Positions 11,630-22,680 of a stretch of DNA of 64,000 nucleotides are shown in pieces. Made by a program: the position numbers and the translations under genes. Position 1 is the first letter of the stretch; each line of letters starts with the position of its first letter. Below the pieces are notes generated by a model. It did not search any database. It was not told the DNA's origin and saw only the letters and a list, made by a program, of their open reading frames with translations. Source of the DNA: Puffinus mauretanicus (Eukaryota > Chordata > Aves > Procellariiformes > Procellariidae); the NCBI GenBank assembly GCA_023333565.1, contig JAJKFH010003532.1, forward strand, positions 1 to 64,000, read 5' to 3'.

Positions 11630-13511
11630 ATAATTATGAATGTATGTCTTCATTTTCTCCTGCTAAATTTTATCAGAAATTAATTATTTCTCATTTTAGT
11701 TTCTGAAAATGTTCATAAAGAGCTATATAAAATCAGTGTTCCTAGTTTAATAAAAAATATTTATCGGAATATAATTAAATTTGTAATACATGATAGTGTC
11801 TGTCTTTTCCCCATTTTTCATTTTTGGAAGGTGAAAAATATATTCTGGAGCAGAGAAATACTTCCTTTCATAGTTTTTCTCAAATATCCTATAGTACAGA
11901 AGCTAGTTTTACCCTAATCAATGCATCCAATTGCACCTTTCAAATGCCTTGAGGGGAAAAATTCTGACCTCTTGTTGCAAATCCAGAAAAGTCCATGATG
12001 AAAGTAAATGGTTATCATCACACTCTCTACTGAATGATTGCTGATTACACCCATGTTTTGAGTACAGATATTTTGTCCCCGAGTTAATACAGAAATCTAG
12101 AATGAAGATTCTCAGCTGTTACAAATCAAGAGAGCCCCAAACACCAGGGCAGTATCAATAGGTGGCTGAGAGCTGGCCTTCTCTCCCCGTGGGTAAGATC
12201 GTGACAACAAGGACTCAGCTGGCAGAGCACCCAGTCTCCATCGCTGGCCAGTGGCCTGTGCCCAGCAAACACTATGAGAACAGCCATATCCCAGCACATC
12301 CCCAGTTAACCTGTCAGCTTCCAGCCATTGGTGGCTCAAGGACTTCCCAAGCCGGTGGTTATATCATTTGGTTTTAATATCCCTTAATGGACTACTCTTT
12401 TATGCGCTAATCTTTTTGCAAACTTCAACAATGCTCTATAATAAAATGCTTCCTGTACCTTTGCTCTGTGATAAAAGATCTCTGAGGATGGTGATGAGGG
12501 ACTTACAGAAATCAAAGAATATCATATTTTGTGATCAAGGATCTAAGCACAACCTTTATAAAAGCATAAAAACTTAATTTGTTAGTGTAGGAAAGCTGCG
12601 TGAAATGAATGGAAACCCAAAGAAGACTTTCAATTCAATTATTATGAAGTAGTGAAATTTTAGAGTACTATTTCAGTTATATATAGCTACACATTCTATG
12701 ATGTGGGAGTTACACAGAAAATATTTATGATGTGGGAAAGTATATGAATTTAAAGGTACTTTACTTTCAATGCAACAATGAAGAAACACCATGTTTTATT
12801 CTGAGAGAAAAAAAAAAGTAATTTGATTATTCTTTTCTGCCTAAATGTAACTTCATGCAGTACCAGTCGGTATTTAGAAGCAATCTTAAGGATTTTTTTA
12901 ATTCAAAAATAATTCTGAATTATTTAAAATGTGACGGTGATTTTTAGCTGACACTTATATTAACAGCAAACCATTGCACTCCTTCTTTAAGACTGACTTG
13001 ACAATTTTGATTATTAAGACTTCCTAAGCAAGGATTGACATGAGTGATATGATATAACAATACACATTTTAAAAACCATCTAACATGTCTGGATCAATGA
13101 ATGAATTTTATTTCTTTAAATCTTTATTAAGTATGTAATGCAGCATATCACTTTAAAACGTAGTAAAGTATGTGCAAAGGAAAGATTAATTTTCAATCTC
13201 TGTCTCCAAAGACAGATAAATCAATGTATAAAAGAAGGTAGAGGTGAGGAGAAAAATGAAATATCAGTGCAAACTCTGCTCTGAATTTCAATATGCTTTC
13301 TGAATGACTCTTCTATATTTTGATGGGATTGCTTCAAGGACAGGTGCCTGTTATTAAAAGCAAACAGGATTCTCTGTTTTAACATGTTACTTCATAGCAG
13401 CTAACCTGAGATAATTGAGAGAACATGCTTATCCCATGTTGTAATTCTGATAGTGCACCACTGGTACTGCTGTAACTACTAGATATTAATAACAAGATGG
13501 TACCAAAGCAT
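11630..13511. other. Noncoding stretch with a repeat-like GC-richer part
   Basis: Most is AT-rich unique DNA. The part from about 12,110 to 12,560 is richer in GC and has a repeat-like feel, including the phrase GGTGGTTATATCATTTGGTT and a later GTGATAAAAGATCTCTGA. I associate these loosely with old avian interspersed repeats but cannot assign a family. Open frames of 71 to 75 codons there occur on both strands and are not taken as genes. Confidence 0.4.
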
Positions 13512-13544
13512 TCACAGAATCACAGAATGATTGAGGTTGGAAGG
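13512..13544 (-). mobile_element. CR1 (minus), 3' end, part 1 of 3
   Basis: CACAGAATCACAGAATG followed by a GGTTGGAAGG block is the reverse complement of a typical CR1 3' end. The element is interrupted at 13,545 by a solo LTR and resumes at 14,028 with the expected next CR1 sequence (a TCTCTGGAGGTCATCTGATC block). The orientation means the 3' tail lies at the left end. This is the oldest layer of the nested locus. Confidence 0.9.
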
Positions 13545-14027
13545 TGTCGTGGTTTAACCGGGTAGACAGTCAAATATCACACAGCCGCTCGCTCACTCCC
13601 CCCCGCCCCCAGTGGGACGGAGAGAGAATCGGAAGGGTAAGAGTGAGTAAAACTTGTGGGTTGACATAAAGACAGTTTAATAAAACAGAAAAGGGAAAAT
13701 AATGATAATCATAATAGAATATACAAAATTAGTGATGCACAATGCAATTGCTCACCACCCGCGCTGACCAATAACCAAGGAGCGATTGCTACTTCCTGGA
13801 TCACACCTACCGTTCATATACTGAGCATGACATCACATGGTATGGAATACCTTGTTGGCCAGCTGGGCCATCTGTCCCAACTATGCTCCCTCCCAGCTTC
13901 TTCCTTGACTAGTAGACTAGTTAGCAACAATTAAAAACATCAGTGTATTATCAACATTCTTCTCATACTAAATCCAAAACACAGCACTAGGAAGAAATTT
14001 AACTCTATCCCAGCCAAAACCAGGACA
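13545..14027 (-). mobile_element. Solo LTR, avian ERVL-like, minus strand
   Basis: A 483-bp element begins TGTCGTGGTTTAACC and ends CCAGCCAAAACCAGGACA, giving the TG...CA ends of an LTR. It sits inside a CR1 copy, which fixes its borders exactly. The flanking five bases are GAAGG (left) and AAAGG (right), a one-mismatch target-site duplication of the 5-bp size usual for ERVL-type elements. Read on the minus strand it matches the 63,301-63,881 LTR throughout, but is about 100 bases shorter. The TATA region on the minus strand reads TATATGAAC, decayed compared with TATAAA in the other copy. No internal retroviral sequence or second LTR lies next to it, so it is a solo LTR left by recombination. 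The family assignment is from memory. Confidence 0.9.
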
Positions 14028-14671
14028 AAAGGTATCTCTGGAGGTCATCTGATCCAAACCCCTGCTCAAGCAGGGCCACCTAAAGCCAATTGCCCATGAC
14101 CGTGTCCAGATGGCTTTTAAATACCTCCAAAGAGGGAGACTCCACAACCTCCCTGGGCAACTCGTGCCAGGGCTTGATCACCCTGATGTTCAGATGGCAC
14201 CTCCTGTGTTTCAATTTGTGCCTGTTGCCTCTTGTCACTAGGCACTAGTGGAAAGAGCCGGACTCCATCACCTTTGCACCCTCCTTTCCGGTATTTATAT
14301 ACATTGATAACATTCCCCCTGAACCTTCTCTTCTCCAGGCTGAACAGTCCCAGCTCTCTTAGCCTTTCCTCATATGTGAGGTGCTGCTGTCCCTTAATCA
14401 TCTTAGTGGCCCTTTGTTGGACTTGCCCCAGTAAGTCCGTGTCTCTCTTGTACTGGGGAGCCCAGAACTGGATACAGTACTCCAGGTGTGGCCTCACCAG
14501 TGCTGAATAGAGGGGAAGGATCACTTCCCTCCACCTGCTGGCAATACTTTTGGATATTGGATATTGGCAATACTATTGGATATTTGGATATTGGCAATAC
14601 TATTTGAATGCCATTGGCCACCTTCGCCACAAGGGCACATTGCTGGCTTATGTTCAATCTGGCATTCAACC
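14028..14671 (-). mobile_element. CR1 (minus), part 2 of 3
   Basis: This part carries the 3' untranslated region and the C-terminal end of ORF2 on the minus strand. The frame at 14,524-14,117 reads [11 protein letters not shown], then R-A-T-K-M-I-K-G and [14 protein letters not shown]. Upstream of it on that strand (14,669-14,607) is [19 protein letters not shown], followed by a small tandem expansion at 14,541-14,606. The element stops abruptly at about 14,671 where a plus-strand CR1 is inserted. It continues at 16,361 with exactly the next coding residues (K-D-L-G-V-L-V), so parts 2 and 3 are one original copy. Confidence 0.92.
14541..14606. repeat. Tandem expansion inside a CR1 coding remnant
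   Basis: About 65 bases are made of shuffled units TTGGATATTGG and GGCAATACTATT, repeated two to three times. The expansion lies between the CR1 codons for A-N-G-I and those for the downstream S-R-E-V region, where the other CR1 copies of the window have no such sequence. It probably arose by slippage within this copy after insertion. Confidence 0.8.
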
Positions 14672-16360
14672 TGGGTCAGGATTAAAGGGAGGGCAGGGAC
14701 AGGTGACATTATAGTGGGGGTCTGCTACAGGCCACCTGACCAGGAAGACCGAGCAGATAAGGCCCTCTAATAGACAGATAAGAGCAGCCTCACGTTCACA
14801 AGCCCTAGTCCTCATGGGGGACTTCAACCACCCCAATATCTGTTGGAGGGACAACACGGCAGGGCATAAGCAATCCAGGAGGTTCCTGGAATGCGTCGAC
14901 AATAACTTTCTTCTCCAAGTGGTAGAGGAGCCAACGAGGAGAAGTGCTATGCTGGACCTTGTTCTCGCCAACAAGCAGGGACTGGTGGAGAATGCGAAGC
15001 TCAAGGGCAGCCTTGGCTGCAGTGACCATGAAACGGTGGAGTTCAAGATCCTTAGGGCACTGAGGAGGGCGCACAGCAAGCTCACTACCCTGGACTTGAG
15101 GAGAGCAGACTTTGGCCTCTTCAGGGACCTGCTTGGTAGAGTGCCATGGGACAAAGCCCTGGAGGGAAGAGGGGCCCAAGAAAGCTGGTTAATATTTAAG
15201 GATCACCTCCTCCAAGCTCAGGAGCAATGCATCCCAACAAAGAGGAAATCGGGCAAAAACACCAGGCCTGCATGGATGAACAAGGAGCTCCTGGACACAC
15301 TCAAACACAAAAAGGAAGCCGACAGAGGGTGGAAGCAAGGACAGGTAGCCTGGGAGGAATACAGAGAAATTGTCCGAGCGGCCAGGGACCAGGTTAGGAA
15401 AGCTAAAGCCCTGATAGAATTACATCTGGCCAGGAACATCAAGGACAACAAGAAAAGCTTCTATAGGTACGTCGGGGATACAAGGAAGACCAGGAAAAAT
15501 GTGGGCCCCTCCGGAACAAAACCGGGATATGGAGAAGGTGGAGGTACTCAATGACTTTTTTGCCTCGGTCTTCACCGGCAAGTGCTCGAGCCTCACCGCC
15601 CAAGCTGCAGAAGGCAAAGGCAGGGACTGGGAGAATGAAGAGCTGCCCACTGTCAGAGAAGATCAGGTTCGAGACCATCAAAGGAACCTGAAGGTGCACA
15701 AGTCCATGGGACCCGACAAGATCCATCTGTGGGTCCTGAAGGAACTGGCAGATGAAGTTGCTAAGGCACTATCCATGTATTTGAGAAGTCGTGGCAGTCT
15801 GGTGAAGTTCCCACTGAGTGGAAAAGGGGAAGCAAAACCCCCATTTTAAAGAGGGAAAAAAGGAAGAACCAGGGAGCTTTGGAGCCCTCAGCACAAGAAA
15901 GTCATGGGCCTGTTGAAGAAGGTCCAGAGGAGGGCTACGAAAAGGATCAGGGGGATGGAATGCCTCTCCTGTGAAGAAAGGCTGAGAGAGTTGGGGTTAT
16001 TCAGCCTGGAGAAGAGAAGACTTCGGGGAGACCTTATTGCAGCCTTTCAGTGCTTAAAGGGGGCTTATAAGAAAGACAGTGAGCGGCAAACTTTTTAGCA
16101 GAGCCTGTTGCGACAGGACAAGGGGGAATGGTTTTAAACTAAAAGAGGGTAGATTTAGACTACATAGAAGGAAGAAATTTTTTACAGTGAGGGTGGTGAA
16201 ACACTGGCACAGGTTGGTAGATGAGAGGTGGTAGATGCCCCATCCCTGGAAACGTTCAAGGTCAGATTGGACGGGGCTCTGAGCAACCTGATCTAGTTGA
16301 AGATGTCCCTGCCCACAACAGGTCCCTTCCAACCCAAACTATTCTATGATTCGATGATTC
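14672..16360 (+). mobile_element. CR1 LINE (plus) inserted into the minus CR1
   Basis: The copy starts within the ORF2 endonuclease region ([12 protein letters not shown]) and ends with the CR1 tail at 16,341-16,360. Flanking minus-CR1 sequence reads ATTCAACC on the left (14,664-14,671) and ATTCACC from about 16,356. This resembles a short target-site duplication, and deleting the insert restores the older element. Compared with the 39.2 kb copy it has lost about 850 bases at 15,876-15,881, removing the polymerase core, and about 28 bases near 16,319. Its first 1.2 kb is about 98% identical by eye to 39,210-40,391, whereas its 3' part is only about 92% similar to that copy and closer to the 10.9 kb fragment. 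Confidence 0.93.
14814..15849 (+). pseudogene. CR1 ORF2 remnant: endonuclease part, broken
   Basis: Two overlapping frames (14,814-15,554 and 15,499-15,849) hold the C-terminal half of the apurinic-type endonuclease and the linker toward the reverse transcriptase. Visible endonuclease motifs are G-D-F-N-H-P at 14,817 onward and S-D-H-E at 15,021-15,032. In an intact CR1 this domain nicks the target DNA. A stop and frameshift at 14,768 (CTCTAATAGAC) separate it from the upstream codons. A short deletion near 15,512-15,530 shifts the frame, and the polymerase domain is absent. Both the frameshift and the short deletion are also present in the 39.2 kb copy. Minus-strand open frames over this region are shadows. 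Confidence 0.88.
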
Positions 16361-16484
16361 ACCAGGACCCCCAGGTCCTTTTCTGCCAAGATGCTTTCCA
16401 ACTGGGTATCCCCCAGCACATCTTGGTGCCTAGGGCTGTTCCTCTCCAGGTGCAGGACTTTGCACTTCTCCTTGCTGAACTTAT
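16361..16484 (-). mobile_element. CR1 (minus), 5' end, part 3 of 3
   Basis: On the minus strand this part reads K-F-S-K-E-K-C-K-V-L-H-L and then [10 protein letters not shown]. These are the CR1 ORF2 residues that directly precede the A-R-L-N-I-S block in part 2. The match ends at about 16,482, which is the 5' truncation point of the old copy or the border of the possible LTR that follows. With its inserts removed the old copy is about 0.8 kb long. Confidence 0.88.
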
Positions 16485-17039
16485 TGTAACTATACGTTTC
16501 TATATGTGTCTTTTAATGGATCACTGTATTTGTAGTCCCCAAAAGTCCCGCACACAAGATAAGGGCAAAGGCTTTGAACCTGCAAACAAGATGATATCAG
16601 AGGCCCCAGGGCTATAAACACAAATCATAAATGGTCAATTACTGCTTAATAAAAGACCTTGAGAGACAGGTAAAGATGGATTTAGGGATAACTGTTAAAG
16701 AAAGATCAAGCAACCAGGCTGTGTTATCAAAAGTATAAACATGACCCCAGGCAAATCTGCAACGCCCCGCAGCCACATCACGCTTCTACTGGTGAAGGAC
16801 TGGGGACACAGACCACTTGCTGAACCCTGCCCTTTTGCAATTCTGCTTCTCCTTGGAGAAGGCTGTTGCCATTGAATTTAGGACCCAGCGGATCAGAAGA
16901 AGGGTAAGCATAACAACAGAGAAAAGGTGAATAAGAGAAAGTTTATCAGGTTTCACTGTACCACTCTTTAGAATAAATAATATTAGTTAAGGCTAATTCA
17001 GAATTTGTTAGTTTCATTGTAATTTGTTGCTCTAGAACA
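16485..17039 (+). mobile_element. Possible LTR, family not recognised
   Basis: This is a GC-richer block beginning TGTAACTATACG and ending GCTCTAGAACA. It contains a TATA-like GTATAAACATGACC near 16,731 and AATAAA motifs near 16,649 and 16,971, the layout of a retroviral LTR read on the plus strand. It abuts the truncated 5' end of the minus CR1. No matching target-site duplication is seen at these borders, so the ends may be wrong or it may be another kind of repeat. Confidence 0.33.
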
Positions 17040-20000
17040 GTTTGACCTCCACCTGCCTTCTCCTGAGGCCTGTGGCATGGGGACATTGACCTAAAGCAGA
17101 ACTGCACACAGCAAGCACATTTCCTGTGTGCAACAATTCAAATCTGTTTTCCCGTTTGATGTTAACCACCAGCAGAAGAATACAAGAAATCAGATTATCT
17201 ATCAAGAAGCAATGAGAAGATGATGATCACTTATGAACAAATAAAGGAGAAAGAAACCTCAGCCAGGTTAAGTCTGGATTGATATAATACCTTGTCTATA
17301 CAACAACTTGCAGAGCTCACACTGTGCTGAGGCTCTGCTTGCCCACCCAGCTCAGAAGGATCTAGGGATTTTGGAGTGCAGGCAAACAAGATCCGAACAT
17401 CAGAAAAATCAGGAATTGTGGATAGCAACATCTCCTTTGTTGCTGAAGTAAAGGGCATCCTCATGCCCTAAGAACCTACTCTATTCAAATTAGCACTGCT
17501 TGGAGCAATTTGTACTAATAGTAATTCTTTGATTAGGATACATTAAATTCTCAGCTTTGCATACAAGGTATGCTTCTTTAGTTCTCATGAATTAGACAAG
17601 ATATTTGGTTTGGCACCCTGCCCACAAGGACCAATTGTTAAATCTGAAAGCAACACCAAAACACATGGCAAATCACAATAGCCTGCACTCCTTTTGACTC
17701 TAGTAGTGTCTAGGCCTAATTTAAAGTGCCTGGATTTTAATTTAAAAATCACTTACAGTCTTGAACATATTTTCTTCAACAAATTTATAATGCATCATTA
17801 TTATTACACACATGCTGACATCAAAGTTGAAACCCTAAGCTATCACTCCTGAAATGAACTAAATAGACCTTGCTTTTCTCACTGGTCTTGGGGAGAAATT
17901 CTACCTAGAGAATCTGAGAAGCTTCATCATGGAAATCTCGATATTCTCGCCTAGGAAATTTTCATTTTAACAAAATAAATTCTCTGGTGAAAATTCTTAA
18001 TATAAAGAACAAAACAATAAAACGAAAGCCAACATTTCCAGCAAAGTCTACTCAATAGTTTAAGGAGTAACCCTCAACATACATTATTTCCTCACCTGCC
18101 ACCCATCATAATAACACCAAGGCAAAGAAATACAAGACTATTTATATCATTTAAACAGAAAGTACAAAATAAAAGCATACGTAATGGTAGAGAGGGCTTT
18201 GGACAGGCCAACTCAAATTTAGTCTTGTATATTTTATCAGAGCTTTAATGGTCTTCCCTCATGGACAATGAAATATGGCACATATGACATCTTCTTAATT
18301 ACCTCTTGGGCTTAGATTAGTTATTTTATTATGTAAAGTGTTATATTGTTAAGTTGTGTTTCATATAGATTTATAGATCATTAGCTAATTATATCTAATA
18401 TGAAACATGGTAATTAAATTCTCATTAATGACAGTTAATTTGATGTTATTAAAAAAGTGATAATTTTATTCTACTTAATTTTAATGCAGGAATGAAGTGA
18501 CTATAGCTTCATTACAGCTATGTAAATAATTAAAATAAACTAAAAAGTCAGAAGTGTTCTAATAATAGTATCTTTTCCCCTTTTAAAGGCACATTTATTT
18601 ATTTTGATCTTAGCCTGAAATTCAGTAACTTGCATTGTACTTCCTTAATTAAGGAATAATTCAAGAAATCACAGAGCAAGTAGTGCTGAAAGCACTGGAG
18701 ATAAAGTGTTCTGGTATAATGTATTGCTTTAAGCATTGCGATATAGTAGGGAACACAACTGCTCTCTCTCCGATACATCAATTCTATAATCTGTTATTTG
18801 GAAACAGGTATTTCAAGCAACTTTCCACCTATTAGATGAACAAATATATAGTAAATATAGAAAACATAATGCAATGTAGATAGCATTTAAGACATTCTAT
18901 GTTGTCATAGTCATTGATTATTCCAGGAAACTGGTTGACATGCCCTAAATATTTATATTTATTTGTTTAGGATCTCATTCTGTACTCTTCTGAGGAGCAA
19001 TGTATTGCTCCTCCAGTTATCTTCCTAATTTCTAAATTAAAACTCTCTCTTAATCTGAATGTATAAAGCAACTTTACCTAAATAAAACGAACCAAACAAA
19101 CTCTTCCCCTGTATTCGCTATCTAATTTTTAGCTATTTATAAGGCCATGACATTACAGATCTGTAGAGCTCTTTAGGTCTGTACAACACCTTATGGAATC
19201 AATGCGTCCGGCTGTGTGCATGCCTGCTCCAAACAATAATTTTCAAAATTCCAGTCTGCAATTCACTAATTCACTTATTTGCAAAAATGGAGATTGAAAT
19301 ATCACCCCAGATGATCAAATGAAGGAGAAACAAATGTCCCTACTTTGATTAATTGTACCTATGTTCACATGTAACGTTAACCGTTAAATCTAATTACTGG
19401 GAATTCACCCATGAGGAATCTATACAAAAAGAGTTCCTACACAAAAAGTGACATTTCATATTTATATTGAATATACATGATTAATGAGATCTGTCAAGGT
19501 GACCTCTGTAATACGAAGAGTTTCATAATGAAAGAGGCGCATGTATAATGAAATCTCACTATGTCCCACAAATTCAGTAAAATATGCATGCTTAATAAAA
19601 CTATGCATATAAACAATAAGCAGGACTCAACAGTATAATTAATTATTGTTTAGTAATCATGGATGAATGTTCAATAATCACATTAAAACAAATTCTTTTT
19701 ACCTTGATGCATAATCAAGCAGCCACGGGTGATTTTTCCTTTCTATCAAATGCATCTCACTGATTTTTCTTGTTTACAGTTTCAGTTCACCCATCCAAAG
19801 AGTTTTAGCACTTCCAGAAACACTCTTCATCTATGAGGATTCAGTTTTGTGACAATCTTTCAGATGATATTAGGAAAAAATAGAACTTACTACATTTATG
19901 GAAAACTGAAAAAAAATCAAATATTTGGCAGCTGCAGTTCAAAATCTCTTATTAATTAAAATCTATCTGCACTAAAAAAAAAGTAATTTCGTAAGCAATG

Positions 20001-21403
20001 TTTTAATACAAGACTTTGGCTAAGGACTTTAGTTCTGCTACTGATGCCAAAGAGCAGAAATTTCTGATATAAACTACAGCAAATGGATTTAAAAAAACCC
20101 CAAAAAACACAACACTTTTTTTTTCCAGTGTTAAATAGGCACAAGAGATCCTTATGAAAAAGAGAATATAGACTGTAATTCAAACATTCTCACCTAAGTT
20201 TTGAACAATAAAGGGGAAACTGAATTTGCCAAGAGAATACACTTTAAGCATCAATGTTTCACAATGAAATCTTTTGTAAAATTATGCTTGTAACTTTTTA
20301 AATGAGAAAGCATCTATCTTTTGTGATTGCATGTAACTAAGGATGTAGTGTTTCCCTTTTCAGAAAAGAATTTTTTACAAGCTGCTTAACAATTACAAAC
20401 ATTTAAGCGCTTAATATTAAATAAAATATTTGATTTTGTAACAATGATTTTTTCTTCCTTCTCCAATTACCACTGAACATTTTGAGACAATACAGTTCAA
20501 CAGCAAAGACCAATTAAGCCTGCTGTAGTGTTGTTCTCATCCCAAACCAAAATGGTCAGGTTGGGGACTGGCAGAGAGGGTATTTTTCTCCCTGAATCAG
20601 TAAGAGAAGTTCTTTTCGCATTTTCAGTATTCAGGACCTGTGGGCTGCAGTTTTTCTTTCACAATGCAACTCGAACATCTAATTATTTTCTACCTAAAAG
20701 CTTGAAGCCATGAAGTGTACTTAAGTCAGCTAAAGAATGGTGAACAGTAGTACTGCAAACTTATCAACAAATCTAGCATGAAGAAGTCCTCCATGTAAAC
20801 AACTTGGTCATTGTGACAGCTGAAACTGGAGAATAAACTTTATACTGTTTCAACTGTATTATGTTGAAATGTTTTATAAAGTAGAACAAAATCCAATTTC
20901 ATGAAACTTAATTGGCAAAGCAGTTGCAGTTTAGTTAATTTTGCAACTCTATCAAAAGCTCTCATCTACTGTTAAAGCAAAAACTTTTTCAAACACAAAA
21001 CCCTACTGGTTAAGCAGAAATGTGTATGTTGGGTATATAGCAGGTCTTAATGACCTAACAACTTCAAAGCTTCTTTGGGATCAAGAAGGCTCTGGTTCAG
21101 AATATTAAGTAAAGTTAGATCATTTCAGATTATGTCACATAATACAAATTAATCCTAGGGTAACCAGTGAAGCAATATTGTTGTTACTAGTATTTTCAAA
21201 AGCATGGGTTGCATTTTGGTAAATCCATTTTACTGATCAGATTTATGGGCACACTTTGCAGCTAGTTCTTAGAAGAAAAAAGATTTAAAAAATTGAAAGC
21301 ATATTAATAATGTGTCAAGCAAAGGAGAAAAAGAAATTGAAGGCACTTTATTTTCTTGAATTTTACCTATTTCTTTCCCAATATAATTTGAATCAAAGAT
21401 AGC

Positions 21404-21468
21404 TTGGCCAGATCCTCATGCACATCAAATGAGCATAAAATCTATTAACATCAACAGGGCTGTGCTAC
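21404..21468. repeat. Possible ancient amniote repeat remnant
   Basis: The sequence begins GGCCAGATCCTCATGC and continues with AAATGAGCATAAAATC and ACATCAACAGGGCTGTGCTA. This resembles an interspersed repeat I recall from turtle and crocodile genomes that starts 'ggccagatcctca' and contains a 'gacttcaatggagctatg' part. If right, it is a very old fixed copy. The 73-codon frame overlapping it is not considered a gene. Confidence 0.35.
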
Positions 21469-22439
21469 AGGAAGATCCCCTTCCTTACTATGGCCATGCA
21501 AGAAAAAGAAGACACAAATGGCACTTGCTTTGCACATTTGCATCCAGAAGCCGGTGGAACGCCACCGTGCAACACTGGGAAGATACAAATTGGAAGCACT
21601 GCAAGAACTCAATAGGAAGGGAAGGGTTCATAATTCATGGGGCTTTATAGGGCTGAGCTACATGATCTGTACTTTAAATACTGCAGAAATCTGTAGATAA
21701 CTTCTTGGGCAAACAAAGATACCTACAGAAGGGATTTGAACTTCATCTTTCTTTTCTGGACTGAATTCAGTCTACTGTGTGACTACCAGCAGACAAGGAA
21801 GGAAAAAAATAATGCCATCAATAAATGTCTGTGTTCTCATTCCCTTTTTCTGTACAGGAACAAAGAAGTCAGTAACAGATTTTTGTATACAAATCTTGGA
21901 GGCACAGTTTAGGACTATGTTTATAGAGTACGCTCAGGTCCAGAAATATAAGAATATACGATACTCTTCTGAAATGCTTTGTTCGTCTTGCTATGATATT
22001 CACTTTTACAGCTATTCTCACTTTTGAGTCAAAAGATTATAAAACACATTTTAAATAAGGACTAAATTAATGTTTTTATCATGCCATTGTAATTTTTTGT
22101 GCAGTGTTCATGTTAATTTAGTAAGTTAAAAGAGAAACTTATTAACTCATCATAATATGAAAACTAGATTTGTTACAGTGTAATATTTTCTAAAGTTAGT
22201 TATGTACTCATGAAATGTACTACTGAAGGTCATCTGAGAGATGAGCTCATGAGTGTTTAAGTGGCTTTGGAAACTTAGGCTTACATGCCATAATGTTTTT
22301 GTCCTTAAACTGATAGAAGAATCATACACCTCTACAATGAACGTATGCACCTTTATATAATTTTTGTACACGTTAACTTATACTTACTGCTTGGGTCATT
22401 TCACTGTACCTATTTCTTTCATTAGATAGATTCTGGAGG

Positions 22440-22680
22440 AACAAAGGCAAGATTGTCAAAGACATTTAGGCACTTAATGATACAGTTCAGTCATTGCTAG
22501 GTTTCTGAAAGTATGAAAGTCAGATTCCTACATATAGATGCCTGCAGGAAATTGGTTCCTAATAGACTATGGTATTTTTACCATCTTCATGTGAAGCTTC
22601 AGGTGCCTAACTCCTCCTGCAAATCTATGATTCAGTGAGCCTCTGATAATTTTTAAGTGCCTAAGATTTTGATTTTATTA
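22440..22680. repeat. Possible ancient repeat with 'aggtgcctaa' blocks
   Basis: The segment has TTTAGGCACTTAATG near 22,468, AGGTGCCTAACTCC near 22,601 and AAGTGCCTAAGATTTTG near 22,655. These are alternating forward and reverse forms of a 'taggcacctaa' block spaced by about 50 to 130 bases. The arrangement recalls an old palindromic amniote repeat, but no family is asserted. Confidence 0.33.

Noticed and set aside
13545..14027. Full endogenous retrovirus with coding genes
   Set aside because: The LTR is bounded on both sides by the same interrupted CR1, so only a solo LTR is present and no gag, pol or env remains.
14666..15179. Minus-strand open frames of 124 to 162 codons
   Set aside because: They lie antisense to the CR1 endonuclease frame and recur with the same sequence opposite the 39.2 kb copy (39,152-39,692). 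They are shadows of the coding strand.
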